From contig NZ_JAGRRD010000001.1 in assembly GCF_018122735.1 (NCBI RefSeq), forward strand, positions 3,391,190 to 3,455,189: a stretch of DNA of 64,000 bases, read 5' to 3'. The position numbers were made by a program, and so were the translations under genes. This document shows, one piece after another, positions 17,397 through 27,578 of this stretch. Each line of letters begins with the position of its first letter. Position 1 is the stretch's first letter. This stretch comes from Azoarcus sp. L1K30 (lineage in GTDB: Bacteria > Pseudomonadota > Gammaproteobacteria > Burkholderiales > Rhodocyclaceae). Below the pieces are notes generated by a model, which was not told the origin of the DNA, did not search any database, and saw nothing but the letters and a program-made list of their open reading frames with translations.

Positions 17397-18443
17397 TTAG
17401 CGCGCAGCCCAGGCGTTGAAGCGTTGCTCGAGGTCTTCGCCGTGTTCGACCCAGAATTCCGTGTCGGTGGCGAAGGCGCCCTTCAGGTTCTCCGGTGCGG
17501 TCGGCAGCTCGGCGGCGATCTTGGGATCCATGCCGCTGACCGCCTTGGCGTTGGTCGGGCCGTAGGGAATCTCGGCGGAGAAGACGCGCTGGTTTTCAGG
17601 CTGGCTGGCGAACTTGATGAAGCGGTAGGCTTCGTCACGCTTGGGCGAACCCTTGGGGATGGCCCACGAATCGACGTCGTAGATACTGCCGTTCCAGACG
17701 ATCTTGAGGTTCTTGCCTTCCTTCTGCGCAGCAGCGATGCGGCCGTTGTAGACCGAGCTCATGACCACGTCGCCCGAGGCCAGCAGCTGCGGCGGTTGCG
17801 CGCCTGCTTCCCACCACTGGATGTCGCCCTTGATCTGGTCGAGTTTCTTGAAGGCACGTTCCACGCCCTCCTTGGTACCCAGCACCTTGTATACGTCGGC
17901 GGGTTTGACGCCGTCGGCCAGCAGCGCGAATTCGAGGGTGTACTTGGCGCCCTTGCGCAGACCGCGCTTGCCGGGGAATTTCTTCACGTCCCAGAAGTCG
18001 GCCCAGGAGGTCGGCGCGGTCTTGAGCTTGTCGGCGTTGTAGGCCAGTGCGGTGGACCACACGAAGATACCGACACCGCAATCCGACACCGTCTTCGGCA
18101 GGAATTCGGACTTTGCGCCGATCTTGCTGTAGTCGAGCTTCTCGTACAGACCCTCTTCACAACCGCGCAGCAGTTCGGGCGATTCGACCTCGACCACGTC
18201 CCAGGTGACGTTGCCGGCTTCGACCATGGCCTTGATCTTGGCCTGCTCGCCGTTGTATTCGCCTGGGGTCACGCTGCCACCCTTCGATGCCGCGAAGGGG
18301 CCGTAGAAAGCCTTGTCCTGCGCCTTCTGATTGGCACCACCGAAAGAGATCACGGTGACGTCGGCGAGCGCGGTACCGGCAAGCGTCAGTGCGGCGGCGG
18401 CAACTGCGCTCTGGATCAGGGTCCTGCTGAGCTTCATTTTCAT
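17397..18443 (-). CDS. ABC transporter extracellular solute-binding protein (PotD-like)
   Basis: Periplasmic binding protein of 348 residues, family of spermidine/putrescine-type receptors. The signal peptide (about 1-27) ends TLAGTALA. The beginning of the mature protein, VTVISFGGANQKAQDKAFY, and the later YNGRIAAAQKEGKN stretch fit this family. The start at 18443 (MKMKLSRT) is chosen because it opens the signal peptide. It sits between the ATPase and the first permease. The classical polyamine-binding acidic residues were not verified, so the ligand could be GABA, putrescine or a related amine. Confidence 0.9.
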   Translation of the reverse strand: MKMKLSRTLIQSAVAAAALTLAGTALADVTVISFGGANQKAQDKAFYGPFAASKGGSVTPGEYNGEQAKIKAMVEAGNVTWDVVEVESPELLRGCEEGLYEKLDYSKIGAKSEFLPKTVSDCGVGIFVWSTALAYNADKLKTAPTSWADFWDVKKFPGKRGLRKGAKYTLEFALLADGVKPADVYKVLGTKEGVERAFKKLDQIKGDIQWWEAGAQPPQLLASGDVVMSSVYNGRIAAAQKEGKNLKIVWNGSIYDVDSWAIPKGSPKRDEAYRFIKFASQPENQRVFSAEIPYGPTNAKAVSGMDPKIAAELPTAPENLKGAFATDTEFWVEHGEDLEQRFNAWAAR

Positions 18444-18478
18444 GCTGACTCCTTGTTTTGCAGTGGGTGTGGTGTGTT

Positions 18479-19588
18479 TCAGGCGGCAGGCAGGGGCTCG
18501 AGCGCACGCATGTGCGCCGCGTCCATGCCGATGCGAATCTGATCTCCGCTCCTGAGCGAATGATCGAGATGGGAGATCGGGGTCTTGATGGTGAAATCGT
18601 GGTTGCCGCACAGATCGACGCGAATCCGGACCTGGTCGCCGAGGTAGATGAATTCCTTCACCACGGCATCGAGGAAATTGGCACAGCCCTTGGCCGAGTC
18701 GTCGAGTACGACGCGCTCCGGGCGCACCGATACCAGCGTGCGGTCGCCGGCGGCGACGCTGCCGGTGCGGGCGCGGATCAGGGTGCCACAGTCGAGGCGG
18801 ACGTCGCAGTGCTCGCCTTCGATGCGCTCGACCCTGCCGACGAGGGCGTTGTTTTCGCCGATGAAGTTGGCCACGAAGGCGTTGGCCGGTTCTTCGTAGA
18901 GGCGTTCGGCAGAGTCGATCTGCTGGATGATGCCCTTGTCGAATACCGCAATGCGGTCCGACATCGTCAACGCTTCGCTCTGGTCGTGGGTGACGAACAC
19001 CACGGTGACCCCGAGGGTTTGCTGGATGTGCTTGATCTCGAGCTGCATCTGCTCGCGCAGGTTCTTGTCCAGCGCGCCCAGCGGCTCGTCCATCAGCACC
19101 AGCTGCGGCTCGAACACCAGTGCGCGGGCTAGCGCGATGCGCTGCTGCTGACCGCCGGACAGCTGCTGCGGGTATCGGCTGCCGAAGCTGCCCAGCTGCA
19201 CCATGTCGAGCGCCCGTCTGGCCTTGGCGTCCACTTCGGCCGCCGGCAGCTTGCGCACCTTGAGCGGAAAGCGCAGATTGTCCAGCACGCTCATGTGCGG
19301 AAACAGCGCATAGTTCTGGAACACCATGCCGATGTTGCGCTTGTGCGGCGGCTGGTTGTTGATGATTTCGCCCTCGAGGCGGATCTCGCCGCTGGTCGGG
19401 GTTTCGAAACCGGCCAGCATCATCAGGCAGGTGGTCTTGCCGGATCCGGAGGGACCGAGCAGCGTCAGGAATTCGCCGCGGCGGATGTCGAGATTCAGAT
19501 CGCGAACAATCAGCGTTTCACCGTCATAGGACTTCTGCACGTTGCGGAAGCTGACGTGGGGCGCGGCGGAAGCAGTTTGGTTCGTCAT
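18479..19588 (-). CDS. ABC transporter ATP-binding protein (PotA-like)
   Basis: Nucleotide-binding subunit of 369 residues that powers the importer. Walker A (GPSGSGKT, 45-52), Q-loop (VFQNYALFPH), signature LSGGQ (143-147) and Walker B (LVLMDEP, 163-169) are intact, and a C-terminal TOBE domain (about 280-360) is present. It is the first gene of the minus-strand unit ATPase, binding protein, permease, permease, gabD, gabT, which ends at the terminator at 12.3 kb. The divergent MocR regulator starts 145 bases away. Confidence 0.93.
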   Translation of the reverse strand: MTNQTASAAPHVSFRNVQKSYDGETLIVRDLNLDIRRGEFLTLLGPSGSGKTTCLMMLAGFETPTSGEIRLEGEIINNQPPHKRNIGMVFQNYALFPHMSVLDNLRFPLKVRKLPAAEVDAKARRALDMVQLGSFGSRYPQQLSGGQQQRIALARALVFEPQLVLMDEPLGALDKNLREQMQLEIKHIQQTLGVTVVFVTHDQSEALTMSDRIAVFDKGIIQQIDSAERLYEEPANAFVANFIGENNALVGRVERIEGEHCDVRLDCGTLIRARTGSVAAGDRTLVSVRPERVVLDDSAKGCANFLDAVVKEFIYLGDQVRIRVDLCGNHDFTIKTPISHLDHSLRSGDQIRIGMDAAHMRALEPLPAA

Positions 19589-19631
19589 CCCGTCCTCTAG
19601 TGTTGGAAAGCGGCCCGGATTGAAACCGCTG

Positions 19632-19719
19632 GATGGATCGAATTCGTGTTAGGTCTATCCTAGGCGATAAAATCGGATCATGGATGAACCAATTCAATCT
19701 ATATTGATGGGTCCAATTT
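19632..19719. promoter_or_regulatory. Three direct repeats in the gabR-like / gab operon intergenic region
   Basis: Three similar elements in the same orientation: GATGGATCGAATTC (19632-19645), GATGAACCAATTC (19683-19695) and GATGGGTCCAATTT (19706-19719), fitting GATG-rr-yc-AATTy. The last two start 23 bp apart, about two helical turns. MocR regulators such as GabR bind direct repeats in divergent promoters, so these are candidate operators. Confidence 0.4.
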
Positions 19720-19732
19720 TTGGTGCGGTGCA

Positions 19733-21241
19733 ATGGATAACAGGCTCAGTTGTGAAGTGATCGTTCAGGCCTATGGCAAACAGGCGGCGGTGGCGAGCAG
19801 TCGCGCACGCCTGTATCTGAGCATCCGCGAGGCCATTCTGGCGCGTAGCCTCGACGCTGGAACGGCGGTGCCGCCCACCCGCGTATTGGCCGAGGAACTG
19901 GGTCTTGGACGCAATACCGTGGTGCGCGCGTATGACCAGTTGCTGGTCGAGGGCTATCTCGAGAGCCGGGTCGGATCGGGCACTTTCGTGTCCGATGCGG
20001 TGAGCCAGATTGCATCGCCCGAGCCGCCGCGCCGACTGGTGGGGACGCGTCAGGAGGGCATGTCGCGGCGCGGTAATGCCATCGCCGGCAAGGCCTTGAG
20101 CAGTCGGGTGCAGTCGGGTGCATTCATGCCCGGCCTGCCGGATGTGGGGCATTTCCCCTTCCCCACCTGGCGTCGCTTGCTGGCCAAGCAGATGCGGCGC
20201 GAGCAGCGTCATCTGGCGCAATACGGCTACGGCGGGTACGGGCCGCTGAAGATGGTGCTTGCCGATTACCTCAAGGTGACGCGGATGATGTCGTGCTCGC
20301 CACGGCAGATCCTGATCCTCAATGGATCGCATCAGGCCCTCGACTTGTGCGCGCGAATGTTGGCGGACGTGGGCGATACCGTGTGGATGGAGGATCCCGG
20401 ATACTGGGGGGCGAGAAACGTCCTGTCGGCCGCGGACCTGCGCATTCATCCGGTACCGGTCGATGACAGCGGCCTCAACCCGCGCGAGGACGACTGGATC
20501 AAGCCGCCGCGGATGATCTTCGTATCGCCATCGAGCCAGTACCCGACCGGTGCGGTGCTGTCGCTCGAGCGCCGCCTGCGCCTGCTCGAATATGCCGAAC
20601 GCAACCGCACCTGGGTGATCGAGGACGACTACGACAACGAGGTGCGCTACCACTCGCATCCGGTGGCCTCGCTGTTCGGCCTGTCGACCGCGCAGCGCGT
20701 GATCTACGTCGGCACCTTCAGCAAGGTCATGTATCCCGGGCTGCGCCTGGCCTACCTGGTAGTACCGGAAGACCTGATCGAGCCCTTTACCGTGGGCAAC
20801 GCCGAACTCTACCGCGAGGGGCGCATGCACGAGCAGGCTGCACTCGCGGAGTTCATCGAGGCCGGACATTTCACCGCGCACATCCGTCGCATGCGCGGCA
20901 TCTACGAGGAGCGTCGTGATCGCCTGCGCGATCTGCTCGAGGCACGGCTGGGCGGCTCGATCACCTCGCTGGGCGGCCTGGCCGGCCTGCACCTGCCCGT
21001 GCGCTTCAATTTTGCGGTCGACGATGTGCAGCTCGCATCGAATGCGCTGCGTGACGGCGTGGTCGTGCGCGCGCTGTCGCTGTACTCGATCGCGCCCGAG
21101 AACCGGATGCTGGGCATGAACCTCGGCTTCGCGGCGATCCCGGTGGAACAGATCGATGCGCCGGCGCTCAAGCTGGTGCGGCTGATCGAGAGCGAACTCG
21201 AGCGTCGCGCCGGCAAGCTGCAGGGGCCGATGACAGCCTGA
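19733..21241 (+). CDS. GabR-like MocR-family PLP-dependent transcriptional regulator
   Basis: Fusion regulator of 502 residues: GntR-type winged helix at about 25-87 (RVLAEELGLGRNTVVRAYDQL) joined to an aminotransferase-fold effector domain (about 130-490). The PLP lysine Lys331 is present in GTFSKVMYPGLRLA, with EDDYDNEVRY (297-306) upstream, so it should bind PLP. GabR of Bacillus subtilis activates gabTD with GABA and PLP; the divergent position here next to the importer-gabD-gabT unit predicts the same role. PdxR-type control of vitamin B6 synthesis is the alternative but no pdx genes are nearby. Confidence 0.88.
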   Translation: MDNRLSCEVIVQAYGKQAAVASSRARLYLSIREAILARSLDAGTAVPPTRVLAEELGLGRNTVVRAYDQLLVEGYLESRVGSGTFVSDAVSQIASPEPPRRLVGTRQEGMSRRGNAIAGKALSSRVQSGAFMPGLPDVGHFPFPTWRRLLAKQMRREQRHLAQYGYGGYGPLKMVLADYLKVTRMMSCSPRQILILNGSHQALDLCARMLADVGDTVWMEDPGYWGARNVLSAADLRIHPVPVDDSGLNPREDDWIKPPRMIFVSPSSQYPTGAVLSLERRLRLLEYAERNRTWVIEDDYDNEVRYHSHPVASLFGLSTAQRVIYVGTFSKVMYPGLRLAYLVVPEDLIEPFTVGNAELYREGRMHEQAALAEFIEAGHFTAHIRRMRGIYEERRDRLRDLLEARLGGSITSLGGLAGLHLPVRFNFAVDDVQLASNALRDGVVVRALSLYSIAPENRMLGMNLGFAAIPVEQIDAPALKLVRLIESELERRAGKLQGPMTA

Positions 21242-21325
21242 ACGACGGTCCGAACTTCTGCGACAATGTGCCGCACTGCGGCACCCGCCGCAGTGCAGTC
21301 CACAACGCACGGTTTTCCGCTCCAG

Positions 21326-21559
21326 ATGAGACTCAAGCCGCAGCATCTGCAACCGGTCATCATGGCCGGCATCATGGCCTTCCTGATGACGGGCGTCATC
21401 ACCTGGCTCAACCTCGGGCTGCCATCCGATTTCATCGTCAGGTGGCTGCATGCCTTCATCGTGGCATGGCCGCTGGCATCGGCTGCGGCCTACCTCGCCA
21501 TCCCTGTTGCGCAGAAGACAACGAAGCGCATTCTGGCAGCGCTCTACGGCGACGCTTGA
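21326..21559 (+). CDS. DUF2798 small membrane protein
   Basis: Protein of 77 residues with two hydrophobic helices (about 10-30 and 42-62), matching the DUF2798 pattern: an opening MRLKPQ-type stretch, then MAGIMAFLMTGVITWLN and a WPLASAAAYLAIPVA helix. Function unknown; predicted inner membrane. The ATG at 21326 fits the family length; an upstream in-frame ATG at 21266 would add an unrelated 20 residues. It is downstream of the MocR gene on the same strand and convergent with tctA. Confidence 0.75.
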   Translation: MRLKPQHLQPVIMAGIMAFLMTGVITWLNLGLPSDFIVRWLHAFIVAWPLASAAAYLAIPVAQKTTKRILAALYGDA

Positions 21560-21599
21560 GCAGGGGCAGTGGCGAGGCGAAGCTGTGTGTTGCGCCCTG

Positions 21600-23102
21600 T
21601 CAGACGGTGTCTTTCGCGGATGCGCGTTTTGCCTTCATCGTGCTGTACACCGAATATCCTACGGACAAGGCAATGAGCCCCCACAGGAACAGGGCGATCG
21701 GGCTCTTGGTGAAAAAGATGGCGAGCGTGCCGAAGGATTCCAGGCTCTTCACGAAATAGACTTCGGCAGAGGGGCCGAGGATGAAACCGATGATGAAGGG
21801 TGCGATCTCCAGCCCCAGTTTCACCCCGATCCAGCCAATGAGGCCGAACAGGAACAGGGTCCATACATCAAACATGATTCCGCTGTTGATTGCATAGGCG
21901 CCGACCACGCACATCATCATGATGCCGGGATAGAGCAGGTATTTCGGGATCATGATCACTTTGGAGATGTGGCGGATGGCGTAGTACATGATGGCGAACA
22001 TGATCAGGTTGGCGACCACCAGACCCAGCATCATCGTGTTCCAGACGTCGGTGTGTTCTGCGATGAACAGGGGGCCGACCTGGATGCCTTGCAGCGTGAA
22101 CGCGCCGATCAGCACCGCGGTGGTGCTGTCGCCGGGAATACCCAGCGATAGCAGCGGAATCAGCGCGCCACCGGTCAGGCCGTTGTTGGACGATTCCGAG
22201 GCGATGACGCCATCGGGGTGGCCGGTGCCGAATTTGGACGGATCGTCGGAGAAGTTCTTCGCCTGTGAATAGGCCAGTACTGAGGCTGCACTGCCGCCGA
22301 CGCCGGGCAGCAGGCCGATAAAGGTGCCGATCGTGGATGAGCGCAGCAGGTTGATGGTTTGCCCCTTGAATACGCTCCACGAGAATCGCTTGTCCTTGCT
22401 GAGCTTGACGCTCGTCGTGGCTTCGTCATGCACACCCTTTTCAGCCTCGCCGAAGATGACTGTCAGGCCGAAGAGTCCGATCAGGACCGGCAGCAACGAG
22501 AAGCCGTTTTCGAGAAACACGGAGAGGACTTCGGGGACGATTCTCAACTCGCCGTTGCCGCCCTTGGCCATGTCGTAGACGCCGAACAGGCTGACCCAGA
22601 CGCCGAGCACGCCGGAAAAGATGCCGACGAGAAGGCGGGTGCACAGCGAAGCGATCACGGTCAGTGCAAACAGGATGATGAGAAACTTCTCGACGTAGGA
22701 GAACTTGATCGCCCAGTCGGCCAGTGTCGGCGCGAAGTAGTACAGCACGGCGGCACTGAACAGGCCGCCCACCAGGGATGAAACGATGCCGATCTTGAGG
22801 GCTTTTTCCGGCTCGCCCTTCAGCGTCATCGGATAACCATCGAAGGTCGTCGTGATGGACGATGGTGTGCCCGGAATGTTGATCAGGATGGCCGGAACCA
22901 GGCCGCCGGAAATGCCGCCCACGTACAGGCCGAGCAGGAGTGCGAGGCCGTGATTGAGGTCGAGGGCGTAGGTCATGGGCAGACAGACGGCCACCGCCAT
23001 GGTGGCGGTCATGCCCGGAATGGCGCCGAAGATGATGCCGATCAGGACGCCCAAGCTCACCAGCAGGTAATAGCTCAGGTCGAGTGAGAAGAGTGCTTCC
23101 AT
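21600..23102 (-). CDS. tctA: Tripartite tricarboxylate transporter permease TctA
   Basis: Large membrane subunit (500 residues, about 12 hydrophobic segments) of a TTT-family secondary transporter driven by a periplasmic binding protein. Family signatures are GAIPGMTATMAVAV near residue 27 and GLLPGVGGSAASVLAY near 265. It ends the 13-gene minus-strand catabolic run, 18 bases after tctB. The context suggests a sugar acid such as glucarate or galactarate, not citrate. The stop at 21600 faces the DUF2798 gene, and no clear terminator is seen in the 40-bp gap. Confidence 0.92.
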   Translation of the reverse strand: MEALFSLDLSYYLLVSLGVLIGIIFGAIPGMTATMAVAVCLPMTYALDLNHGLALLLGLYVGGISGGLVPAILINIPGTPSSITTTFDGYPMTLKGEPEKALKIGIVSSLVGGLFSAAVLYYFAPTLADWAIKFSYVEKFLIILFALTVIASLCTRLLVGIFSGVLGVWVSLFGVYDMAKGGNGELRIVPEVLSVFLENGFSLLPVLIGLFGLTVIFGEAEKGVHDEATTSVKLSKDKRFSWSVFKGQTINLLRSSTIGTFIGLLPGVGGSAASVLAYSQAKNFSDDPSKFGTGHPDGVIASESSNNGLTGGALIPLLSLGIPGDSTTAVLIGAFTLQGIQVGPLFIAEHTDVWNTMMLGLVVANLIMFAIMYYAIRHISKVIMIPKYLLYPGIMMMCVVGAYAINSGIMFDVWTLFLFGLIGWIGVKLGLEIAPFIIGFILGPSAEVYFVKSLESFGTLAIFFTKSPIALFLWGLIALSVGYSVYSTMKAKRASAKDTV

Positions 23103-23120
23103 CGCGATGTCTCCGGCGCC

Positions 23121-23561
23121 TCAGGGCAAGGTGATTCTGAACAGGTGGGCAAACACGACCCAGACGAAGAGCGGCGTGAGCACCGAACTCAAGGCGATGA
23201 GCATCCACTTGCGGCGGTTGATGTCATGCACGAATAACCTGGACAGCGCGAAACCGTAGACGATGGACGTCAGCAGGAAGCCGATGCCGCTGTTGGGGTA
23301 GAGGGTGCCAACGGGTTCCATGGCAATGAAGTAGGCCAGTGTCAGCGCCAGGCAGCCGAACAGGCGCTTCTTGTCGACCTGCCATTTCGCCAGGCAACTA
23401 CGCAAGGCACCATTGCGCCATTGGGCGAGCAGTTCGGGGCCATGCACCACGATGATTGCCAGCATCAGTCCGCCGAGCACCCATTCGACGATGCTCGGGA
23501 ACAGCAGGTGTGACTGCTCGAAGTCGATTTGAACCTTCAACAGTTCTGCGAGTGTGTCCAT
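23121..23561 (-). CDS. tctB: Tripartite tricarboxylate transporter small subunit TctB
   Basis: Small membrane subunit of the TTT transporter, 146 residues with four hydrophobic helices, poorly conserved in sequence as usual for TctB. Position between tctC and tctA is the main support. The ATG at 23561 (MDTLAELLK) follows a GAGG-type ribosome site; an in-frame start at 23621 would extend back towards tctC and is not favoured. Confidence 0.85.
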   Translation of the reverse strand: MDTLAELLKVQIDFEQSHLLFPSIVEWVLGGLMLAIIVVHGPELLAQWRNGALRSCLAKWQVDKKRLFGCLALTLAYFIAMEPVGTLYPNSGIGFLLTSIVYGFALSRLFVHDINRRKWMLIALSSVLTPLFVWVVFAHLFRITLP

Positions 23562-23630
23562 TGTCTCTTCCGCCTCCTGGCCGCTCGTGGGCGGACGGTG
23601 CCGGCCTGAATCAACCGGCACCGTCTGCGC

Positions 23631-24674
23631 TTACTTGATCTTGTCGATCAGTTTCCTGGTTTCGTCGGCCTTGTCCTTCAGGTAGGTCTGGGCGTCTTTG
23701 GCGGGCATGAAATTGGGGATGAAGAAGGATTTCTTCAGCGTGCCCTGAATGGCGCCTTCGGCGTAGATGTCGGCGAGGGCCTTGTCGATCGCGGCGACGG
23801 CCTCGGGCTTGATGTCGGCGTTGTAGATGAAGAAGAATTCCTTGTCGAAGGCAAAGTTCTTCTTGCCGTCGAGTGTCACCGAGACGGCCGGCGTGGCGTA
23901 GTTCAGCAACTGCTCGCGCGAGGTCTGGCCGAGGCCTTCCGGGTCGGCCTGCTGCAGGGTCTGCTGGCGGGCGGTGATCCAGACGAAGCGCATGGCCTTC
24001 TGGTCGTCGGCGGGCAGGCGGGTATATTGCTCGTTGGCCTGTACCGACCCGTTGATCAGATCGGCATTGCCATCGAACAGCAACTGGTTCTTGTCGGCCT
24101 GCGAGCCGGTGTTGACCGGGACGACGTTACCTTCCTTGCCGGGGAAGCGCACTTCGACTGCGTTCTTGAGTGCGGTGTAGCCGAGCGCCGATACGCCGCC
24201 GGGCTGGATGGCGACGCGAATGCGCTTGTCGTGGCCAGCGGCCTGAATGACGTCTTCCATGTTCTTGTAGGGTGACTTGGCTGGCACGAGGAAGGCATCG
24301 CCTGGGTTGATGGCCACCGTTGGCCCAATCTTGTATTCCTTGAAGATGTCAGGGAAACCGCGCACGCCGTAGAGGTTGCCGACGTAGGATTGGTCGTGAA
24401 ACAGCATGACGGTGCTGCCGTCGGCGCTCTTCGAGATCGCCTGCAGGGCTGCAGTGGGGCCGACCGGGTCGACCTTGGCGTTGATGCCGAGTTTCTTCGA
24501 CAGGGCTTCGGCCACGATGGCCGAGACTTGGTAAGTGTCGCCGCCGGTCGAGGTGGACCCGATCACGATGCGGAGATTGTCGGCGAGGGCTTTCTGCTCG
24601 GCAGCAGCCGGGGTCGCAAGGAGGCTCGATGCAGCAAGGGTTGAGGCGACGAACTTGAGGACGAGTCGGTTCAT
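23631..24674 (-). CDS. tctC: Tripartite tricarboxylate transporter substrate-binding protein TctC
   Basis: Periplasmic receptor of 347 residues, Bug/TctC fold. A signal peptide (about 1-28, LLATPAAAEQ) precedes the mature domain, which has the TSTGGDTYQV stretch near 47 and the PGGVSALG motif. The sequence is atypical for the large Bug family, where GGxxD ligand loops recognise carboxylates. The ATG at 24674 gives a clean signal peptide; the frame is open further upstream but that part lies in the spacer. First gene of tctCBA and 74 bases after garK, so a hexarate ligand is plausible. Confidence 0.86.
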   Translation of the reverse strand: MNRLVLKFVASTLAASSLLATPAAAEQKALADNLRIVIGSTSTGGDTYQVSAIVAEALSKKLGINAKVDPVGPTAALQAISKSADGSTVMLFHDQSYVGNLYGVRGFPDIFKEYKIGPTVAINPGDAFLVPAKSPYKNMEDVIQAAGHDKRIRVAIQPGGVSALGYTALKNAVEVRFPGKEGNVVPVNTGSQADKNQLLFDGNADLINGSVQANEQYTRLPADDQKAMRFVWITARQQTLQQADPEGLGQTSREQLLNYATPAVSVTLDGKKNFAFDKEFFFIYNADIKPEAVAAIDKALADIYAEGAIQGTLKKSFFIPNFMPAKDAQTYLKDKADETRKLIDKIK

Positions 24675-24748
24675 TGTGAGGGTCCTTTCTTGATGGTCCA
24701 TCGGTATGCCCGTACCCGGGTGGAACGGGTGTGGGCAGTCAATCGCAT

Positions 24749-25888
24749 TCAGCCAAGGTGGCCGATGCGAAATACGGCGGCGACATTGCGCGCGGTGCGC
24801 TCGACGTTTACTGCAGCTTCGGCCATCGCTTCCTCCAGTGTGCACGGCCGGTACACGACGCTGAACACGGCATCGATACCGTGTACGTGCACGATGCCGA
24901 CATCCGCGCTGAGTCCGCCGGCGATGCCGATCACCGGCTTGCCGTGACGCTTGGCGACACGTGCTACCCCGATCGGGGTCTTGCCATGGATGGTCTGGCT
25001 GTCGATCCGCCCCTCGCCGGTGATCACCAGGTCGGCGTCGGCAAGGTGGCGCTCGAGGCCCACCGCCGTGGTCACGATGTCGATACCGGGCCTCAGCTCG
25101 GCACCGAAGAAAGCGAGCATGGCTGCGCCCATGCCGCCGGCTGCGCCGGCGCCAGGTACGTCCGCGACCGCCACGCCGACGTCGCGCCGGATGATGTCGG
25201 CGAAACGCGTGAGATTGGCGTCGAGTTGCGCGACCATGTCGGGTGTGGCGCCCTTTTGCGGACCGAAGACTGCGGACGCGCCGCGGGGTCCGGTCAGCGG
25301 GTTGTCGACATCGCAGGCGACCTCGATGCGGCAGGCGGCGAGTCGTGCGTCGAGGCCGCTGGCATCGATGCGGTCGAGTCTGGCCAGTGCGCCGCCACCG
25401 GGTGGCAGTTCGGTGCCGCTGGCGTCGAGCAGGCGTACGCCCAGCACCTGCAGCATGCCGGCGCCGCCGTCATTGGTGGCGCTGCCGCCGATGCCGAGGA
25501 TGAGATGCCGGGCACCGGCATCGAGGGCTGCCCGAATCAGTTCGCCGGTGCCATGCGAGCCGGTCAGCAAGGGGTTGCGGTCGGGGGGAGCGAGCAGCGC
25601 AAGGCCGCTTGCCGCGGCCATTTCGATGACGGCGGTGGCACCGTCGCCGGTCAGGCCGTAGAACGCCCGGACCGGCTTGCCCAGGGGGCCATTGACCTCG
25701 CACTCGCAACGCCTGCCGGCAGTGGCGGCCACCATGGCGTCAACCGTGCCTTCGCCACCATCGGCGACGGGCAGACTCACATACTCGGCATCCGGGAATA
25801 CCGTGCGAAAGCCTGCTTCGATGGCTTTCGCGACCTCGAGTGCGGAGAGGCTTTCCTTGTACGAGTCGGGGGCGATGACGATCTTCAT
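24749..25888 (-). CDS. garK: Glycerate 2-kinase (GarK/GlxK type)
   Basis: Cytoplasmic kinase of 379 residues phosphorylating D-glycerate to 2-phosphoglycerate, the last step of the pathway before glycolysis. The type-I glycerate kinase family is recognised from the opening [14 protein letters not shown], the VADGGEGT motif near 42, the [15 protein letters not shown] glycine-rich loop near 130 and the [11 protein letters not shown] stretch near 290. It follows garD by 79 bases and precedes tctC. Its substrate is supplied by garR in the same run. Confidence 0.94.
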   Translation of the reverse strand: MKIVIAPDSYKESLSALEVAKAIEAGFRTVFPDAEYVSLPVADGGEGTVDAMVAATAGRRCECEVNGPLGKPVRAFYGLTGDGATAVIEMAAASGLALLAPPDRNPLLTGSHGTGELIRAALDAGARHLILGIGGSATNDGGAGMLQVLGVRLLDASGTELPPGGGALARLDRIDASGLDARLAACRIEVACDVDNPLTGPRGASAVFGPQKGATPDMVAQLDANLTRFADIIRRDVGVAVADVPGAGAAGGMGAAMLAFFGAELRPGIDIVTTAVGLERHLADADLVITGEGRIDSQTIHGKTPIGVARVAKRHGKPVIGIAGGLSADVGIVHVHGIDAVFSVVYRPCTLEEAMAEAAVNVERTARNVAAVFRIGHLG

Positions 25889-25967
25889 GCGTTCAATCCG
25901 TCCGGGTTCCTGATGCGTGTGCGATGCGCTTGCCTGCGATGTTGGAGAGGACCACGTGCCGGTGCGA

Positions 25968-27551
25968 TCAGGTCACCGGCGCCGGGTTGAACAGCACCAG
26001 GGCGTTGGCGAGCTTCCATTGCTCGGCCCAGGTCTTCTTGCGGCCGCTGGCGACGTCGAGCATGAACTGGAACAGCTCCATGCCGACGTCTTCGATGGTG
26101 GCCGCACCGGTGGCGATGCGCCCGGCGTCGATATCCATCAGGTCGTGCCAGCGTCGCGCCAGGTCGCTGCGGGTGGCGACCTTGATCACCGGGCATTCGG
26201 CCAGGCCGTAGGGCGTGCCGCGCCCGGTGGTGAAGACGTGCAGGTTCATGCCGGCGGCCAGTTGCAGGGTGCCGCAGATGAAGTCGCTGGCCGGGGTGGC
26301 GGCGTAGATCAGGCCCTTCTGGCGCAGCTTTTCGCCCGGCGACAGCACGCCGCTGATGGGGGCGGTGCCGGACTTGATGATGGAGCCCATCGCCTTTTCG
26401 ACGATGTTGGACAGCCCGCCCTGCTTGTTACCCGGCGTGGTGTTGGCGCTGCGGTCGACGCGGCCCTTGTCGAGGTAGGCGTCATACCAGGCCATTTCGC
26501 GGATCATGGCGTTGGCGACTTCCGGTGTGGCCGCGCGCGAGGTGAGCTGGTCGATGCCGTCGCGCACTTCGGTGACTTCGGAGAACATCACGCTGGCGCC
26601 GGCACGTACCAGCAGGTCGGTGGCGAAGCCGACGGCGGGATTGGCGGTGACGCCGGAGAACGCATCGCTGCCGCCGCACTGTACGCCGACGACGAGATCT
26701 GCGGCGGGGCAGGTTTCGCGGCGGCGGGCGTTGAGCCGCTCCAGGTGCGCCTCGGCCGTGTGCATGATCGAATCGATCATCGACATGAAGCCGACGTGCC
26801 TGTCGTCCTGCAGGCAGACCACATCGAGGGCGGACTCGGCGTTGGCGCCGATATCGGCAATATTGCGTTCGTCGACAATCGGGATGCTGCCGGGCGGCAG
26901 CAGGCGTTGCGGCTGCAGCTTCTCGCAGCCCAGGCTGACAACCATCACCTCGCCGCCGAAGTTCGGGTTGAGGCTGATATTGCGCAGCGTGCGGATCGGA
27001 ATGATCGCATCCGGCGCATCGATCGCGACGCCGCAGCCGTAGGTATGTTCGAGCCCGACGACGTCGTCCACATTGGGAAATCTGGGCAGCAGTTCGGCCT
27101 TGATGCGCTTGACGGCGAATTCGACCACACCGGCGACACATTGCACGGTGGTGGTGATGGCGAGGATGTTGCGGGTGCCGACCGAGCCGTCTGCGTTGCG
27201 GTAGCCCTCGAAGGTGTAGCCCTCCAGCGGGGCGAACGGTGCCGGTGTGCGGGTTGAGATGGGCAGGCCTTCGAGGCCGCGCGCCGAGGGGAGTGCGAGC
27301 AGGCGCTCGTGTACCCAGCTGCCGGCAGGAATGTCCTGCAAGGCATGGCCGATGACGACGTTGTAGCGCCGTACCGCGCTGCCCGCCGCGATGTCGATGA
27401 GCGCCACCTTGTGGCCCTGGGGCACGTGTTCGAGCAAGGTCAGCCCGCCCGGAAAGGCGGTGGAGGCAGGCAATCCACCATCGTTGGCGACGATGGCGAC
27501 GTTGTCGGCATCGTGCATGCGGATGTAGAGGGGGGGTTGGGCTTGCGACAT
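25968..27551 (-). CDS. garD: Galactarate dehydratase
   Basis: Iron-dependent dehydratase of 527 residues converting galactarate (mucate) to 5-dehydro-4-deoxy-D-glucarate. The UxaA/GarD family is clear: an N-terminal SAF domain (about 1-100) and a C-terminal domain with [14 protein letters not shown], the HTYGCGVA cysteine motif and the [17 protein letters not shown] stretch near 290. Length equals E. coli GarD. Altronate dehydratase (UxaA) is the close alternative, but the run also holds garL, garR, garK and gudD and no uxaB or uxaC, which favours galactarate. Confidence 0.88.
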   Translation of the reverse strand: MSQAQPPLYIRMHDADNVAIVANDGGLPASTAFPGGLTLLEHVPQGHKVALIDIAAGSAVRRYNVVIGHALQDIPAGSWVHERLLALPSARGLEGLPISTRTPAPFAPLEGYTFEGYRNADGSVGTRNILAITTTVQCVAGVVEFAVKRIKAELLPRFPNVDDVVGLEHTYGCGVAIDAPDAIIPIRTLRNISLNPNFGGEVMVVSLGCEKLQPQRLLPPGSIPIVDERNIADIGANAESALDVVCLQDDRHVGFMSMIDSIMHTAEAHLERLNARRRETCPAADLVVGVQCGGSDAFSGVTANPAVGFATDLLVRAGASVMFSEVTEVRDGIDQLTSRAATPEVANAMIREMAWYDAYLDKGRVDRSANTTPGNKQGGLSNIVEKAMGSIIKSGTAPISGVLSPGEKLRQKGLIYAATPASDFICGTLQLAAGMNLHVFTTGRGTPYGLAECPVIKVATRSDLARRWHDLMDIDAGRIATGAATIEDVGMELFQFMLDVASGRKKTWAEQWKLANALVLFNPAPVT

Positions 27552-27578
27552 TGGAGGGCTCCGGAATCTGCTGTGGGC

